Below, one piece after another: positions 21,011 to 31,532 of a stretch of DNA of 64,000 nucleotides. The notes under the pieces were generated by a model, which ran no database searches, had not been told where the DNA came from, and saw nothing but the letters and a program-made list of their open reading frames with translations. The translations under genes and the position numbers were made by a program. The DNA is from Macrolepiota albuminosa (lineage: Eukaryota; Basidiomycota; Agaricomycetes; Agaricales; Agaricaceae), in the NCBI GenBank assembly GCA_027475525.1, contig JAMWFC010000091.1:372001-436000 (forward strand). Direction: 5' to 3'. Numbering within the stretch: the stretch's first letter is position 1; each line of letters begins with the position of its first letter.

Positions 21011-22648
21011 TTGCCTTTCTATTGGAGGACCGTCACAATGACGGATCCTTTTCATCGTCATCATGCGTCTCAGACGACCTCGTCATCTTCGGGGCAGGTG
21101 CCTGGGAACACCAACACAGGTCGTTTCAATCAGTCCACTTTTATTCGGGATTTACCTCCGCATACATCCAATATTCCACCGGACTCTGCGAATACTTTAG
21201 TTTCAGACACGCATACAGGCATACCCAAATGTTTTAGATCTTATATTCCTCGTGCCTCTACGAATTTACATCATCGTTTTTCTCATACGTCTCCGGCCAC
21301 GCCTACTCCAATTGTTTCAACACAAGATGTTCATGCTCCAACACCGGTCCGGGTAGTAAACACTTATAATACTTTCCATCAGAATCAAATTCCTGAACAT
21401 TCTTTACCACGTCCGATTTCTACATTACCAGTTCCTCCTACTTTTACACCTCCGTCTCCTGTTCCGTTTAATTTTTCTCGTCCTCCTTCGGTCTTTCTCA
21501 CTCAAGCAAATCTTCCGGGTCCTCGACCTCCCTCGAATGGAAGGGATCGGGCGGCATCTAACATCTTTCAACCACAACGTCCGGTTTTGCCTCTTTCTCG
21601 TCCTCCCTCCGTTTTTCTTAACACCACGCCTCGTCCCGCGACTACTCCACGTCAAACTTTCCATCAAGATGGGCCACAGCATCCGCAGACTACATCTCCG
21701 GTTCATCCACTCCCGAATGTACATCAGTATCATGTCCCAACTTCGCCTTTACCTCAATTTGGAGTTGGATCTCCTCCACTGCAACAATTTCATGTGGAAC
21801 AACCCTGGGTTCCGTACATCAACCCGATAGTTCCACAACAACCCCAGGTTACGATGCATCATCCTCAACACCTCATGGAAGGGGCGTTTCATAACCTTCC
21901 GACTCAGACTCTTCCATATCGTTACAACATTCCAGTGCGGCAGACTCCCAACCTACCATCGATTCACACTGATCCTAAGTTACCACCGCTCACCACGATC
22001 CCACGTTTTAATTCGTCGGCTGACTGGGGACTTTGGATCAATCCCATTATGGCACTCATAGATCATCTTGGATTGAATGGCCATGTCTGTCCGCTTCCTT
22101 TACAGGGGGCACCTTTCGATCCTACGTGTCGTCTGGCGGTTCCACCTCCATATCCGCCACACACCACGCAAGAAGATTCACAAAGTTATGAGCTATTCTG
22201 GAAAAATGACAACATTTGCTCTTACATTATATCTGGACGACTCTCCACAGAAATCTTTAATTCTCTTCCTCCTGCTCGGACTGGTCCTTTCAATTTTCCT
22301 ACACGCACGGCTCGGGATCTACTAGATTTCCTTCGAAAACGTTTCAGTGTCGGGAGCGCAGCATCAGCGCAACGGGTTAAAGACTCTATTTTTCGTCTCA
22401 CGTGTGCTCCGAATGCGATACCTACCTACGTTCAATCATGGCGGATCGCAGTAAATCAACTATCAACCACACCATGGGACTTCACGCAATATGAAAAGAT
22501 ACAACGATTTATGGATGGAGTCCCGGATCACCGTGCATTCAATGTTCTTCGAGAAGAAGTTCGTCGCTCTTGGGATGATACTCCAGAGGGAATCTTTGAT
22601 TTTTACACTCTCGCGAACACGATTCTGGAAATCGACATTGACGTTTGA
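21011..22648 (+). CDS. gag: Copia gag polyprotein
   Basis: 545 codons. The first ~325 residues are Pro/Ser/Thr-rich with repeated SRPPSVFL motifs. A copia-type gag domain follows (about 328-540): RFNSSADWGLWINPI, YELFWKNDNICSYIISGRLS, TARDLLDFLRKRFS, SWRIAVNQLS and DFYTLANTILEIDI. No CCHC knuckle is seen before the stop. It would form the virus-like particle. The first Met (21011), 84 bp after the LTR, is used as start. It ends in a TGA after IDIDV, and the same frame continues open into pol, so gag and pol are separated by one stop codon only. Confidence 0.93.
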   Translation: MPFYWRTVTMTDPFHRHHASQTTSSSSGQVPGNTNTGRFNQSTFIRDLPPHTSNIPPDSANTLVSDTHTGIPKCFRSYIPRASTNLHHRFSHTSPATPTPIVSTQDVHAPTPVRVVNTYNTFHQNQIPEHSLPRPISTLPVPPTFTPPSPVPFNFSRPPSVFLTQANLPGPRPPSNGRDRAASNIFQPQRPVLPLSRPPSVFLNTTPRPATTPRQTFHQDGPQHPQTTSPVHPLPNVHQYHVPTSPLPQFGVGSPPLQQFHVEQPWVPYINPIVPQQPQVTMHHPQHLMEGAFHNLPTQTLPYRYNIPVRQTPNLPSIHTDPKLPPLTTIPRFNSSADWGLWINPIMALIDHLGLNGHVCPLPLQGAPFDPTCRLAVPPPYPPHTTQEDSQSYELFWKNDNICSYIISGRLSTEIFNSLPPARTGPFNFPTRTARDLLDFLRKRFSVGSAASAQRVKDSIFRLTCAPNAIPTYVQSWRIAVNQLSTTPWDFTQYEKIQRFMDGVPDHRAFNVLREEVRRSWDDTPEGIFDFYTLANTILEIDIDV

Positions 22649-25600
22649 CAACGTTTAGCGAATTCGCAGCCACATGCTAAATCATCGACCTCTCAACGAA
22701 ATTCTTCCAATTCACAATCATCCTCAACTACGACACAACGCTCAGATAATACGAATGATTCTCGCCGAGGCACTACGACTGATGGTGCCAGAGACACGAC
22801 AAATCGACCACGAGCAAATGTAGCAGTTCCAGAGGATCAATTATTGGACACATCGACAGAACAAATTACTGCGACTCCGAGTTTTGTAAATGACGATTCC
22901 GACAATCCTGTATTATCTACCATAGCCGAAGAGGGGGAGAATGACACCGATTTTCATCTTTATCACACTTCTGGGGTTGAGACTGAGGACCAAGAATCAT
23001 TCTATGCGTTTATGAACTCCAACACGCTGGTGGCTTTTGCGACCATCACGCAACAATTCAACGCCATACTCGATTCAGGCTGTACGGCTCATATTATCAA
23101 GGAAAAGAAATTTTTTTGGTCGTATAATGCAGAACAAGCAGTACCAGTTGGAACGGCTAATTGCGGCACATTAACTACATTAGCAAGGGGAGAAGTCAAG
23201 TTTCGCACTATTATCAATGGCAAGATGCGAATACTAGTTTTAAAGGACTGCTTACATGCTCCTACTGTGCCTATCAACTTGCTCTCAGTCGGTTCGATGG
23301 TAGAAAATGACATGAAACTTACGTTTGAAAAGGACGCAACAACGCTGTTTTTCCCGCATACATCGAAGACTCTAGGTGGTGCATCTCTTCAGGCAACGGT
23401 TCACAGGAGATTGTCGTTTTTATATTGCGACTTCATAATGCCGGATTCTCATGCTGAAATTTCATTTCAAGCTTCGAATCATACATCCACTTTGTTTCCA
23501 AAGGTTTCGATTACACCTAGCTTATGGCATCGGAGGATGGGACATATATCGAAGGATATGACGAGAGCGGTTTTGACGAAGAATTATGCAACAGGAGTGG
23601 CGTATGAAGGATCATTCGAGGACGAACAATGCATTCCGTGCATAATTGGGAAACAACCGGCGAAACCTTTCGATCATCGTGAACATAGAGCTGGAGCAGT
23701 ATGCGAATTATTGCATATGGATACGTGTGGACCTTTTCCGACGAGATTTTCAAATGGAAACACCAGTCATTTTCATTCGGTCTTAGACGATTACTCCAAT
23801 TTCGGAAGCACGGCATTACTATCGAAGAAAAATGCGGCAGTTAAACACTTTAAGAAGGTTCAAGCTGAATGGGAATTAAAATCTGGTAATAAAGTCAAGG
23901 TAGTTCGATGCGATGGTGCGAAGGAGCTAGTTGAGGGGAAATTGAGAGAGCACTTAGAAGAAAAAGGGATTGTGTTACAGGCGACGGCGCCATACGCCCA
24001 TCAACAGAACGGCAAGGCAGAGCGTTACATCAGAACTATCGAGGACACAGCGCAAACACTGATGGCGGAATCGGGTCTCCCATTATCTTTCCTTGGGGAC
24101 GCGATCTTAACGGCCCAGTACTTAAGGAACAGACTGCCGACATCGACACTCTCGGGGTCAACTACACCTTTTGAGATTCTGGAAGGACACAAACCGGATC
24201 TGTCGCATCTACGGGTCTGGGGTTGCCAATGCTTTGTCCTACATCCGAAGGAGACCCGTCGAAAAGGTGATACCAAACGTTTCGAAGCGATCTTTGTGGG
24301 TTACGAAGAAGGCAGATTAGGATGGAAGGTTAGAGACTTAAATGGACGATACTATTTTTCGAGAGACGTCGTCTTCAATGAGAACGTAAAAGGAAGCTTA
24401 AAATCTCATTCAGTCAAAGATCGGCCGCAGCCTGGTCTTACTGACATGTCGACGTCACAAGATACCACAGAGGATGATCAACAACCATCTTCGACAATCA
24501 ATGAATTGCCTTCGGATACGATTTCCAATCAAGTATCTACAGACAATGTGGGAAGACCTCAGAGACATAGGACGCGTACGGTTGCAGGACAACAGTATTG
24601 GGAGGATGTTACAAAACGGAATGAGAGATTGATGAATCTTCGGGCGGATCGAAATGCGAAAGTTGGACCTCATCAAAATTTATTAGCAATTCTCGACCTC
24701 GAATCATTGATACAAACGTCTCATTTTGCCACGGATGTCAAAGACATGTCATTTCTTGAAGACTCCACGATTTTTGAATATAAGACATATTTGGCGCATG
24801 GCCAGGACCCATTACCTTTTAGGACGACCAAGAATTATGATCTCAACAAAGCACCGGAAAATTATCATGAGGCCATGAGACGATCGGATAAGCCAGTATG
24901 GATGCTAGCCATGGAGAGAGAAGTGGAAAGCTTAAAGGAACAAGGAGTTTTCGTACCGGCAGACTTACCGAAAGGCAGGAAAGCACTTGGGGTTCGATGG
25001 GTTTACGCCTACAAGTACAATCCAGATGGGACAGTTATACGAGGGAAGGAAAAGGCGAGACTAGTAGCTCAGGGTTTCAGCCAACGACCAGAAGATTATG
25101 GTTCAACATACGCACCTGTGGCCAAGATGACGAGCATCAGGATAGCATTAGCGTACGCAGCGATGCATGATCTTGAAATTTTTTCGTTTGATGTCAAGAC
25201 GGCGTTTTTGAATGCTCCGCTCACACATGATCTATATTGCAAGCAAATCCCTGGATTCCCAGACGACAATCCACAAAAGGTCAATAAACTTCTTCGTGCA
25301 ATCTACGGCTTGAAACAGTCTTCTAAGGAGTGGTACACTCTTCTTCGGAACGTATTAGAAAATATTGGTTTGATCAGATGCGAGGTTGATCATGCAGTGT
25401 TCCTGGGACGTTTCTCTTCGCCACCACATGACTCGATCCCAGCATTAGCAGACGGAAGAGATCTTTTCATTATCATCTGCATTCACGTGGACGATGGACT
25501 GAATGTTACGAATTCGAAACCACTATATGATTGGATTATCATGGAAATGAACAAACGTTTCTCGGTCATTGATTCAGGCATCACATCATTATACTTGGGC

Positions 25601-26491
25601 ATTCGAATTGACCGTGACAGAAAGCAGAAAAAGTTATGGCTGTCGCAAAAGGGATATGTTTTGGACTTGTTGACGACGTATCGTCTTCTGGAAGCAACTC
25701 CACTATCTTTACCGCTAGTTGGCAAATTAGAAGACCTTCTGGAACCTCCACCGAATTCACTTCCGGAGATTAGTGATGACGATATCAAAATTCATTACCA
25801 GCGCTTAGTAGGATCCATTTTATACTTAAGTCTTTGCACGCGTCCAGACCTGGCGTTTACGGCGATGTCTCTTGGTCGATACAATGCTTCTCCGACGAGG
25901 GCACATCTCTTGGCTGCAAAACGCGTATTGAGATACTTATCAGGGACTAGGGATTTTGCGCTAGAGTATAATTTCTTACAACCGACCTCAAACAGTCCCT
26001 CGAGACTTATTTTCCCTGCGGACTTTGGAGCTGTGGATGCTGACTGGGCATCTGACCCCTCGACAAGGAAAAGCGTTACGGGTTACGCCTTCTTCATGTA
26101 CTCGAGTCTGGTTTCTTGGTCCTCTGTGAAACAACGAACTATTGCGCTCTCATCGACAGAAGCCGAATATATGGCACTTTCACATGCCTTACGTGAAGCG
26201 ATTGCGATTCGATATTTCCTAACAGCAATGGATTTACCGATTCCTCAACCTTTCCCGATATACTATGACAATAAAAGTGCTTTAGATATTGCGAACTCTG
26301 ACTCTATCACATCCCGTTCGAAACATATCGACATACGATACCATTTTATTCGTGAACATCTAAATACGGGCTCATTCAAAACCTTCTGGGTCTCGACATC
26401 GGACATGATTGCAGACATCCTCACGAAAGCGTTATCGAAAGACCTACATAACAAGTTCGCATCCTCTCTGGGCCTGGTTACTCGAAATTGA
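22649..26491 (+). CDS. pol: Copia pol polyprotein (PR, IN, RT, RNase H)
   Basis: Open from just after the gag TGA to 26491 in gag's frame; the first Met is at 22844 (1215 codons, numbering used here). Protease: DSG at 77-79 (AILDSGCTAHI). Integrase: zinc site H229, H234, C263, C266, and catalytic D293 (HMDTCGPF), D357 (RCDGAKE), E393 (QQNGKAERY) with 35 residues between the last two. RT: RWVYAYKYNPDG, FDVKTAFLN near 783 and VDDGLN near 882. RNase H: SSTEAEYMALS near 1102, YYDNKSAL, and DMIADILTKAL at the end. Lengths and all catalytic residues fit an active copia element. Expression would need readthrough of the TGA or an internal start. Confidence 0.95.
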   Translation, partial: QRLANSQPHAKSSTSQRNSSNSQSSSTTTQRSDNTNDSRRGTTTDGARDTTNRPRANVAVPEDQLLDTSTEQITATPSFVNDDSDNPVLSTIAEEGENDTDFHLYHTSGVETEDQESFYAFMNSNTLVAFATITQQFNAILDSGCTAHIIKEKKFFWSYNAEQAVPVGTANCGTLTTLARGEVKFRTIINGKMRILVLKDCLHAPTVPINLLSVGSMVENDMKLTFEKDATTLFFPHTSKTLGGASLQATVHRRLSFLYCDFIMPDSHAEISFQASNHTSTLFPKVSITPSLWHRRMGHISKDMTRAVLTKNYATGVAYEGSFEDEQCIPCIIGKQPAKPFDHREHRAGAVCELLHMDTCGPFPTRFSNGNTSHFHSVLDDYSNFGSTALLSKKNAAVKHFKKVQAEWELKSGNKVKVVRCDGAKELVEGKLREHLEEKGIVLQATAPYAHQQNGKAERYIRTIEDTAQTLMAESGLPLSFLGDAILTAQYLRNRLPTSTLSGSTTPFEILEGHKPDLSHLRVWGCQCFVLHPKETRRKGDTKRFEAIFVGYEEGRLGWKVRDLNGRYYFSRDVVFNENVKGSLKSHSVKDRPQPGLTDMSTSQDTTEDDQQPSSTINELPSDTISNQVSTDNVGRPQRHRTRTVAGQQYWEDVTKRNERLMNLRADRNAKVGPHQNLLAILDLESLIQTSHFATDVKDMSFLEDSTIFEYKTYLAHGQDPLPFRTTKNYDLNKAPENYHEAMRRSDKPVWMLAMEREVESLKEQGVFVPADLPKGRKALGVRWVYAYKYNPDGTVIRGKEKARLVAQGFSQRPEDYGSTYAPVAKMTSIRIALAYAAMHDLEIFSFDVKTAFLNAPLTHDLYCKQIPGFPDDNPQKVNKLLRAIYGLKQSSKEWYTLLRNVLENIGLIRCEVDHAVFLGRFSSPPHDSIPALADGRDLFIIICIHVDDGLNVTNSKPLYDWIIMEMNKRFSVIDSGITSLYLGIRIDRDRKQKKLWLSQKGYVLDLLTTYRLLEATPLSLPLVGKLEDLLEPPPNSLPEISDDDIKIHYQRLVGSILYLSLCTRPDLAFTAMSLGRYNASPTRAHLLAAKRVLRYLSGTRDFALEYNFLQPTSNSPSRLIFPADFGAVDADWASDPSTRKSVTGYAFFMYSSLVSWSSVKQRTIALSSTEAEYMALSHALREAIAIRYFLTAMDLPIPQPFPIYYDNKSALDIANSDSITSRSKHIDIRYHFIREHLNTGSFKTFWVSTSDMIADILTKALSKDLHNKFASSLGLVTRN

Positions 26492-26518
26492 CTCGCTCAC
26501 TATTCACACATCTTTGCT

Positions 26519-26528
26519 GATGGGGTTG
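26519..26528 (+). promoter_or_regulatory. Polypurine tract of the young copia element
   Basis: gatggggttg directly precedes the 3' LTR at 26529, 27 bp after the pol stop. This is the expected site of plus-strand priming, though interrupted by pyrimidines. Confidence 0.6.
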
Positions 26529-26815
26529 TGTTGACCGGGAAGGGTCTGTATGGTCAGCTGATAGATGTGGTCATGTGATCATGGAAGTAAATTCGAGTTT
26601 GCGCTCTACTCAGCCTCAGTTGTTCTTTCTCTTTAACTAGACGGACATCTGAGGCGGTAAGCACAATATCATTAGTTAGTTTGCTCTTTTCTAATAACCT
26701 ACGACTTAGTCACTATTCTGTCCGTAGGTATGAATTCTAGTTGTTCTTTCTCTTTAACTAGACGGACATCTGAGGCGTCACTATTCTGTCCGTAGGCTCT
26801 CTTATCTGGCCAGCA
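26529..26815 (+). mobile_element. 3' LTR of the young copia element
   Basis: 287 bp, same termini as the 5' LTR and 286 of 287 bases alike by eye, followed by ctttt. Confidence 0.97.
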
Positions 26816-26820
26816 CTTTT

Positions 26821-28580
26821 CAGGATATAGGTGCAGATTATAAAGATCCTCATCTAAACCTTCTTTTTTAAAGCTGCCTTAAGGCAATGATGGCCCTCCT
26901 TGCTATTTACACTCATCTAGAAAATAAACTGACCTGGGCAGAAGCAGCTCATCAGATGTTAATGCAAGATTGTGAATCTCACCTTGCACAAAATATCAAA
27001 AAATAAACTCAGAACTTTATTGCAAACTAAGAAGATCTTCTTAAAAATAACTATGGCATCTGGAATGAGTCTATTCTAGAAGATGAAGACTTGACTCAGT
27101 AGCTGCACCTTCATCTTCAAAGTATTGGCCTACATATTGCTACCCACCATATTGTCTCTTACATAGATTGAGAGGAAGTTCAACAATACCTCTAAAGACA
27201 GCTCAGTGCTGGTTGGTTAAAATGAATTATAGATGGAAAATTATACTTGCTAGACAATATGTTGATGGACATGAGCAAGCAGATGTTATTGCATATTGGC
27301 AGAATATATTTTTTCCTCACTGAGCTTGTTGATATCTCTTTACATGCCACTGGAAAGATGCAAAGCTTGATGAGAGTAAAGTTGTATGGCCAAATGATCC
27401 TGACAATGGTATATGGCCATATAAAACTATTTATGTCATCTGATTTCATGATGAGTCAACATTCTATGCAAATGATCAGCAAAAAGTCCACTGGAGTCAT
27501 GAGAATAAAAAAGCAGTTTTTAGAGCAAAGAATGAAGAAGTGTCTTTAATGGTGGTTGATTTTGTTTCCACTGATTATGGATGGTTATGTTCTTGTGACA
27601 AGTCAAAACAAGGTTAAATATTATTCAGAGCCAAAAGAGACAAGAAAATTACTTTACAAATGAGATGCAATGAATAATCTGGAATAAGACTATATTAGTA
27701 AAAAGTATTGCTTTGTCTATGATAATGCTACAACTCACATGAAGCAAGAATCTGGTGCTCTTTCAGCTAAAAAGATGGTCAAAAATACTTCAAAGAAAGG
27801 CAGTAACTGGCAAGTATTGGTGAATGATCTAGATCACAATAGAAAGATTCAATACTTATCCAATGGAAAAATCCTTTAAAAAGAAATCAATATGCTGAAT
27901 AGATAGTTTGATGAAAAGCCACAATCACTTTACTTTCCTGAAGATCATGAATGTGCAGAAGTCTTCAAAGGAATGGCTATTATTTTAGAATAATGAGATT
28001 ACAAAAATTGTATTGATCAAGGTGCAGGAAGCAAACTAGCAGAATGTGCAGACTTCAAAGACAATTGTGCAACTGCAGCTGCAGCTGGAAACACTGAATG
28101 TTGCTGCCACCAGATCTTGTATAATCAGCCAGATTTTGCAAACATTCCATTGTGTTTGGAATTAGTTTGTCAGGCACAGGGATTTGAGGTGCTATTTCTG
28201 CCAAAATACCACTGTGAATTGAATTTTATTGAACAGTTCTAGGGATATGCAAAGAGAACTTACCAAAGATTTCCCTCTTCAACAAAAGAAGCAGATTTGG
28301 AAAAGAATATGCCTGCAGCATTGGATTTAGTTCCTATTAAATCAATGAGAAAATAAGTGATCTCTCTTTATAAAATATGAATATTAGCTTACCTGTTAGC
28401 TAAATTTAGATTTGCTACCCACTCTATTTGCTTCATAGATGCATATTCCAAGGGTCTTAATGGTAGGCAAGCAGCCTGAACAAGCAAGAAGTATTGGGGA
28501 CACTGAGTTTTACCAGAAGCTCTGATGAAAGAACTTGAGAAGGCAGGGCAGAGTTAAAACAAGTATTATTATGTCAGTAA
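26821..28580 (+). pseudogene. IS630/Tc1-like DDE transposase relic, main part
   Basis: A broken reading shows an ordered DDE domain. First GIWNESILEDEDLT and HLQSIG (helix-turn-helix side), then YRWKIILARQYVDGHEQADVI, FHDESTFYANDQQKVHW (first Asp), MVVDFVSTDYGWL, VYDNATTHMKQE (second Asp), LYFPEDHECAEVFKGMA, a Cys/His region AGNTECCCHQILYNQPDF, and FLPKYHCELNFIEQFWGYAKR-like sequence (Glu). The motif NxxxxH then LPxxxxELNxIE is that of the IS630/Tc1/mariner DDE_3 group. I recall close relatives as multicopy Agaricomycete proteins. Many stops and frameshifts, few CpG. The N-terminal part was cut off by the copia insertion and a solo LTR-A sits 100 bp past the end. Confidence 0.8.
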
Positions 28581-29321
28581 ATACAGCAATGATATATATC
28601 TCATAATCTTGGAGTTCAAAGAGCATGCATTTGCAAAAATTGATGAGTTATGGTATGAATCATTGACACCACCATTTACGCTTATCAGGTTCTGCTGAGT
28701 CGGGGGCTTTCCAGAAAAGCAATGCCCTTACAAGGTGGACTTGATCTACACGTACTTGGGTGTCTGGAACTCTGAACTATGCTCCAGGATTCAAAACGCA
28801 AACAGGGGATTCCTGGGGTAAAGAACATAGTCAGGAAATCAGTAAAGTCAAAAGGATTGAAGAAATTAGAGTTGAGTTGAGAACCCAGGGTTCTAGGACA
28901 AGACCTGGTTAGTAAAGCTTAAGTCACAAAGTACATACCAATCTTAGGAGCACGCAAACAAGTTGAGCATACTAGTCAAAGCATGCTAGCCAAGCATGCC
29001 AGTTGGTGCGTACCAGTCAGTCAAAGGGCACGCAAAAATATCAATGTAATATCATCCTAAAGTATGATAAGTGGGGGTTACTCCAGATTTCTGAGGGTCC
29101 CTGGAATGTCTGGGGCAGTTCCAGGAATAAATGCACAGCGGCAAAAGAGGGGAAATTGTATACCGGAGATTGTGCATGCAGGATGCATGATCCATTGGAG
29201 CGGGGGGGTGGCATTGATGTGTGATGAGTGATAGCCAGGGTGATTGGCATAATCTGATGATCAGTGGGTGTGTCAGTGGATAGCTCTGGAGTCTGTGATG
29301 TAGGGCTATTAGGGGGTACTG

Positions 29322-29475
29322 TAAGGGCAACCTCTAGAGGCTGTGGCTCAGTCACACAGCTGGCAGAGGGAGATCCAAAGTGTATTAGAGTATGTACTTA
29401 AGGGCAACCTCTAGAGGCTGTGGCTCAGTCACACAGCTGGCAGAGGGAGATCCAAAGTGTATTAGAGTATGTACT
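29322..29475. repeat. Perfect 77-bp tandem duplication (4 of 6)
   Basis: 29322-29398 recur exactly at 29399-29475; the match is 77 bases and no longer. It begins two bases inside LTR-J. Confidence 0.95.
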
Positions 29476-29656
29476 AACAATAAGGTTGGACGCTGAACGG
29501 CTTTTAATCTCGTACCACCATCTGACCACCACGGGAATTTGAGTCTACAGGCTCTAAATTACACAGGACAAAGGGGGAAAAGACCAGAAGTAGATTAGCG
29601 GCACACTTAAACACCACTGTCTTTCTCAGTATTTATCATATTCTACACTATGCAAG

Positions 29657-31465
29657 ATGTCAACGAACAGCGGGGGTGCCGCGGCCAAAACCAGAAGCCA
29701 GACAAGGCGAAGGTTGGTCGGCACCACACCAGGCGTCACTACTCGAGCGAGCGTGAACAGAGACCAGGCGCAGAAGATACAGACGGCAAATGAGGCAAGG
29801 GCATGGCTGCACAACATTGGTGCCCTAGCAGATGCAGCGGACCCAATCGTGCTGAGTACGCTGAAGACAGCTCTTAACACGTTGGCAGCCAAGAAGGACG
29901 CGACAAACAACATCAGGGAAGGCTTGAAGGCAGTTGTGCTGGGGTTAGACGAACTGGAGAAGGAGGGAGCAGGGAAAGGGGAAGCGGAGAGGGTGGAAAA
30001 GGTGGTGGTGGAGGCGATGGGGAAGGCGATGGAGGAATGCAGAGAGGTTCTTGAAAACCTAGCAGAGGCAACAGTGAAGACCGTAAAGGGGATGGCAGAA
30101 CAGGCGGCGGAGGTCATGGGGAGAATAGAGGAAGGTCAGATTGTTGAGCTGGGAGCAAAGGGGAGGCGCAAAGGCAGAGTGGCGACTAAGGAAGGGGGGA
30201 CAGGCGGCGGAGGCAGCTGGGAGGGAGAAGCAGGGGGGAGAAGACAGACGGCGGGGACGATGAACTTTGCTCAAGCAGCGCAGCGTGCGGAACATGAAGA
30301 CATGATGACGTGGAGGAGCAACAAGACAAGGCAGATGTTGATAGACAACATCGAAGGCAATGATGGTTGGAAAGGGCTAACAGAGAGGGAGTTGGTGGAG
30401 AAGGCTAGAATTGCTAGGGACCTGATGGGCATCCAGGGCCTGGACAGCCCCAAAGTAGAGTTCCTTTCTGCGAGATTGCTGAAGAATGGGGGTGTCCTAT
30501 ATGAACTGAGCTCTACAGAGGCAGCAAGCTGGCTTGCCAGGCCAGACGTCCAGGCAACCTTCATCGACAAGTTCGGCACAGGCGCAAAGGTAAAGGACAG
30601 GACATACAATGTCTTCTTGGAGTTTGTACCGGTGACCTTGGGGGATGTCCCAGCAGAGAACCTGGAGTGTGTCGAGAGCATGAATGGCCTGCAACCAGGC
30701 AAATTAGTGACAGCGCGATGGGCTAGGGCACCAAGGGTGCGACACAAAAATCAGAAGGTAGCACACCTCGTCTTGTCATGCACGACAGATGAGGGAGCAA
30801 ATGGCATCATAAAGAGCGGCCTCGTGGTGGAAGGGAAAAGGGTATTGGCGAGAAAGTTGGACTTCAAACCCAGGAGATGCTTGAAATGCCAAAGGTATGG
30901 CAAGGGGCACATAGCTAATGACTGCAAACAGGACAAGGACACATGCGGCATGTGTGCCAGGAAACACAGAACCAGAGACTGTAAGGAGACTGACCCAGCA
31001 AAGTTCAAGTGTGTCAATTGCAGGGCGAGGGGTCTCAAACACAATCACCCCTCTTCGTCAAGAGTGTGCCCAGCATTCATAGAGGCAAAGAACAGGCTCC
31101 TTGACAGAACGCCAGAGATGAAGTACAGATACTACCCCACGGACCAGCAATGGATGTGGGTCCGGACGGATGATTCCGGGGCGTGGACATACAACAGGCT
31201 TGCTGGCCACAAGCAGCAGACGAGAATGGATGGGCTTGGATACCGGGAGGCAGGGCAAGGCAGACTAGCGGGGGGGGAAAGAGGGCAAGGGGGAGGAGCC
31301 AGGATAGAGCAGGGGAAGGCGATGCAAGGGTATGGTGCTACAACGGGGGCCAGGCCACCTGTAGGTACACAAATGACTCTGGACAGCTACAGCTGGGCGG
31401 ACTCTGCTCCAAACAGTCAGGGTGCAGACGGTGCAGGAGCGAATGGCAAGTGGACAAGCTGGTAA
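29657..31465 (+). CDS. LINE ORF1, gag-like protein with CCHC knuckles
   Basis: 602 codons, uninterrupted. The N-terminal half is basic then helical (AREARAWLHNIGAL-like, EKVVVEAMGKAMEE). The middle (about residues 200-400) holds an RNA-binding-like region starting MTWRSNKTRQMLIDNIEG. Residues about 408-475 contain three zinc knuckles: CLKCQRYGKGHIANDC, CGMCARKHRTRDC and CVNCRARGLKHNH...C. The C-terminus is Gly/Arg-rich. ORF1 proteins of this group bind element RNA and form the ribonucleoprotein. The first Met after the leader is used. It is CpG-containing and intact, so the insertion is not very old. Confidence 0.9.
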   Translation: MSTNSGGAAAKTRSQTRRRLVGTTPGVTTRASVNRDQAQKIQTANEARAWLHNIGALADAADPIVLSTLKTALNTLAAKKDATNNIREGLKAVVLGLDELEKEGAGKGEAERVEKVVVEAMGKAMEECREVLENLAEATVKTVKGMAEQAAEVMGRIEEGQIVELGAKGRRKGRVATKEGGTGGGGSWEGEAGGRRQTAGTMNFAQAAQRAEHEDMMTWRSNKTRQMLIDNIEGNDGWKGLTERELVEKARIARDLMGIQGLDSPKVEFLSARLLKNGGVLYELSSTEAASWLARPDVQATFIDKFGTGAKVKDRTYNVFLEFVPVTLGDVPAENLECVESMNGLQPGKLVTARWARAPRVRHKNQKVAHLVLSCTTDEGANGIIKSGLVVEGKRVLARKLDFKPRRCLKCQRYGKGHIANDCKQDKDTCGMCARKHRTRDCKETDPAKFKCVNCRARGLKHNHPSSSRVCPAFIEAKNRLLDRTPEMKYRYYPTDQQWMWVRTDDSGAWTYNRLAGHKQQTRMDGLGYREAGQGRLAGGERGQGGGARIEQGKAMQGYGATTGARPPVGTQMTLDSYSWADSAPNSQGADGAGANGKWTSW

Positions 31466-31532
31466 GCTCCTTGGAGGCGATGGCAGCTAAAGCACGACAG
31501 CTATCACCAAGGCCAGGTCCTTAAGGGGAGAG

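Larger units (their letters stand above)
20640..26815 (+). mobile_element. Young, nearly intact Ty1/copia element (TSD ctttt)
   Basis: Flanked by ctttt at 20635-20639 and 26816-26820. Two 287-bp LTRs differ at one base (t at 20888, c at 26777), so insertion is recent. Interior order: primer site, gag, in-frame TGA, pol (protease, integrase, RT, RNase H), polypurine tract. CpG is frequent here and scarce in the flanks, as expected if the element has not yet decayed. Removing it rejoins the two halves of the transposase relic. Confidence 0.97.

Noticed and set aside
21425..21733. Arg-rich minus-strand ORF
   Set aside because: Shadow of the Pro-rich copia gag; the composition follows from CCN/TCN codons on the other strand.
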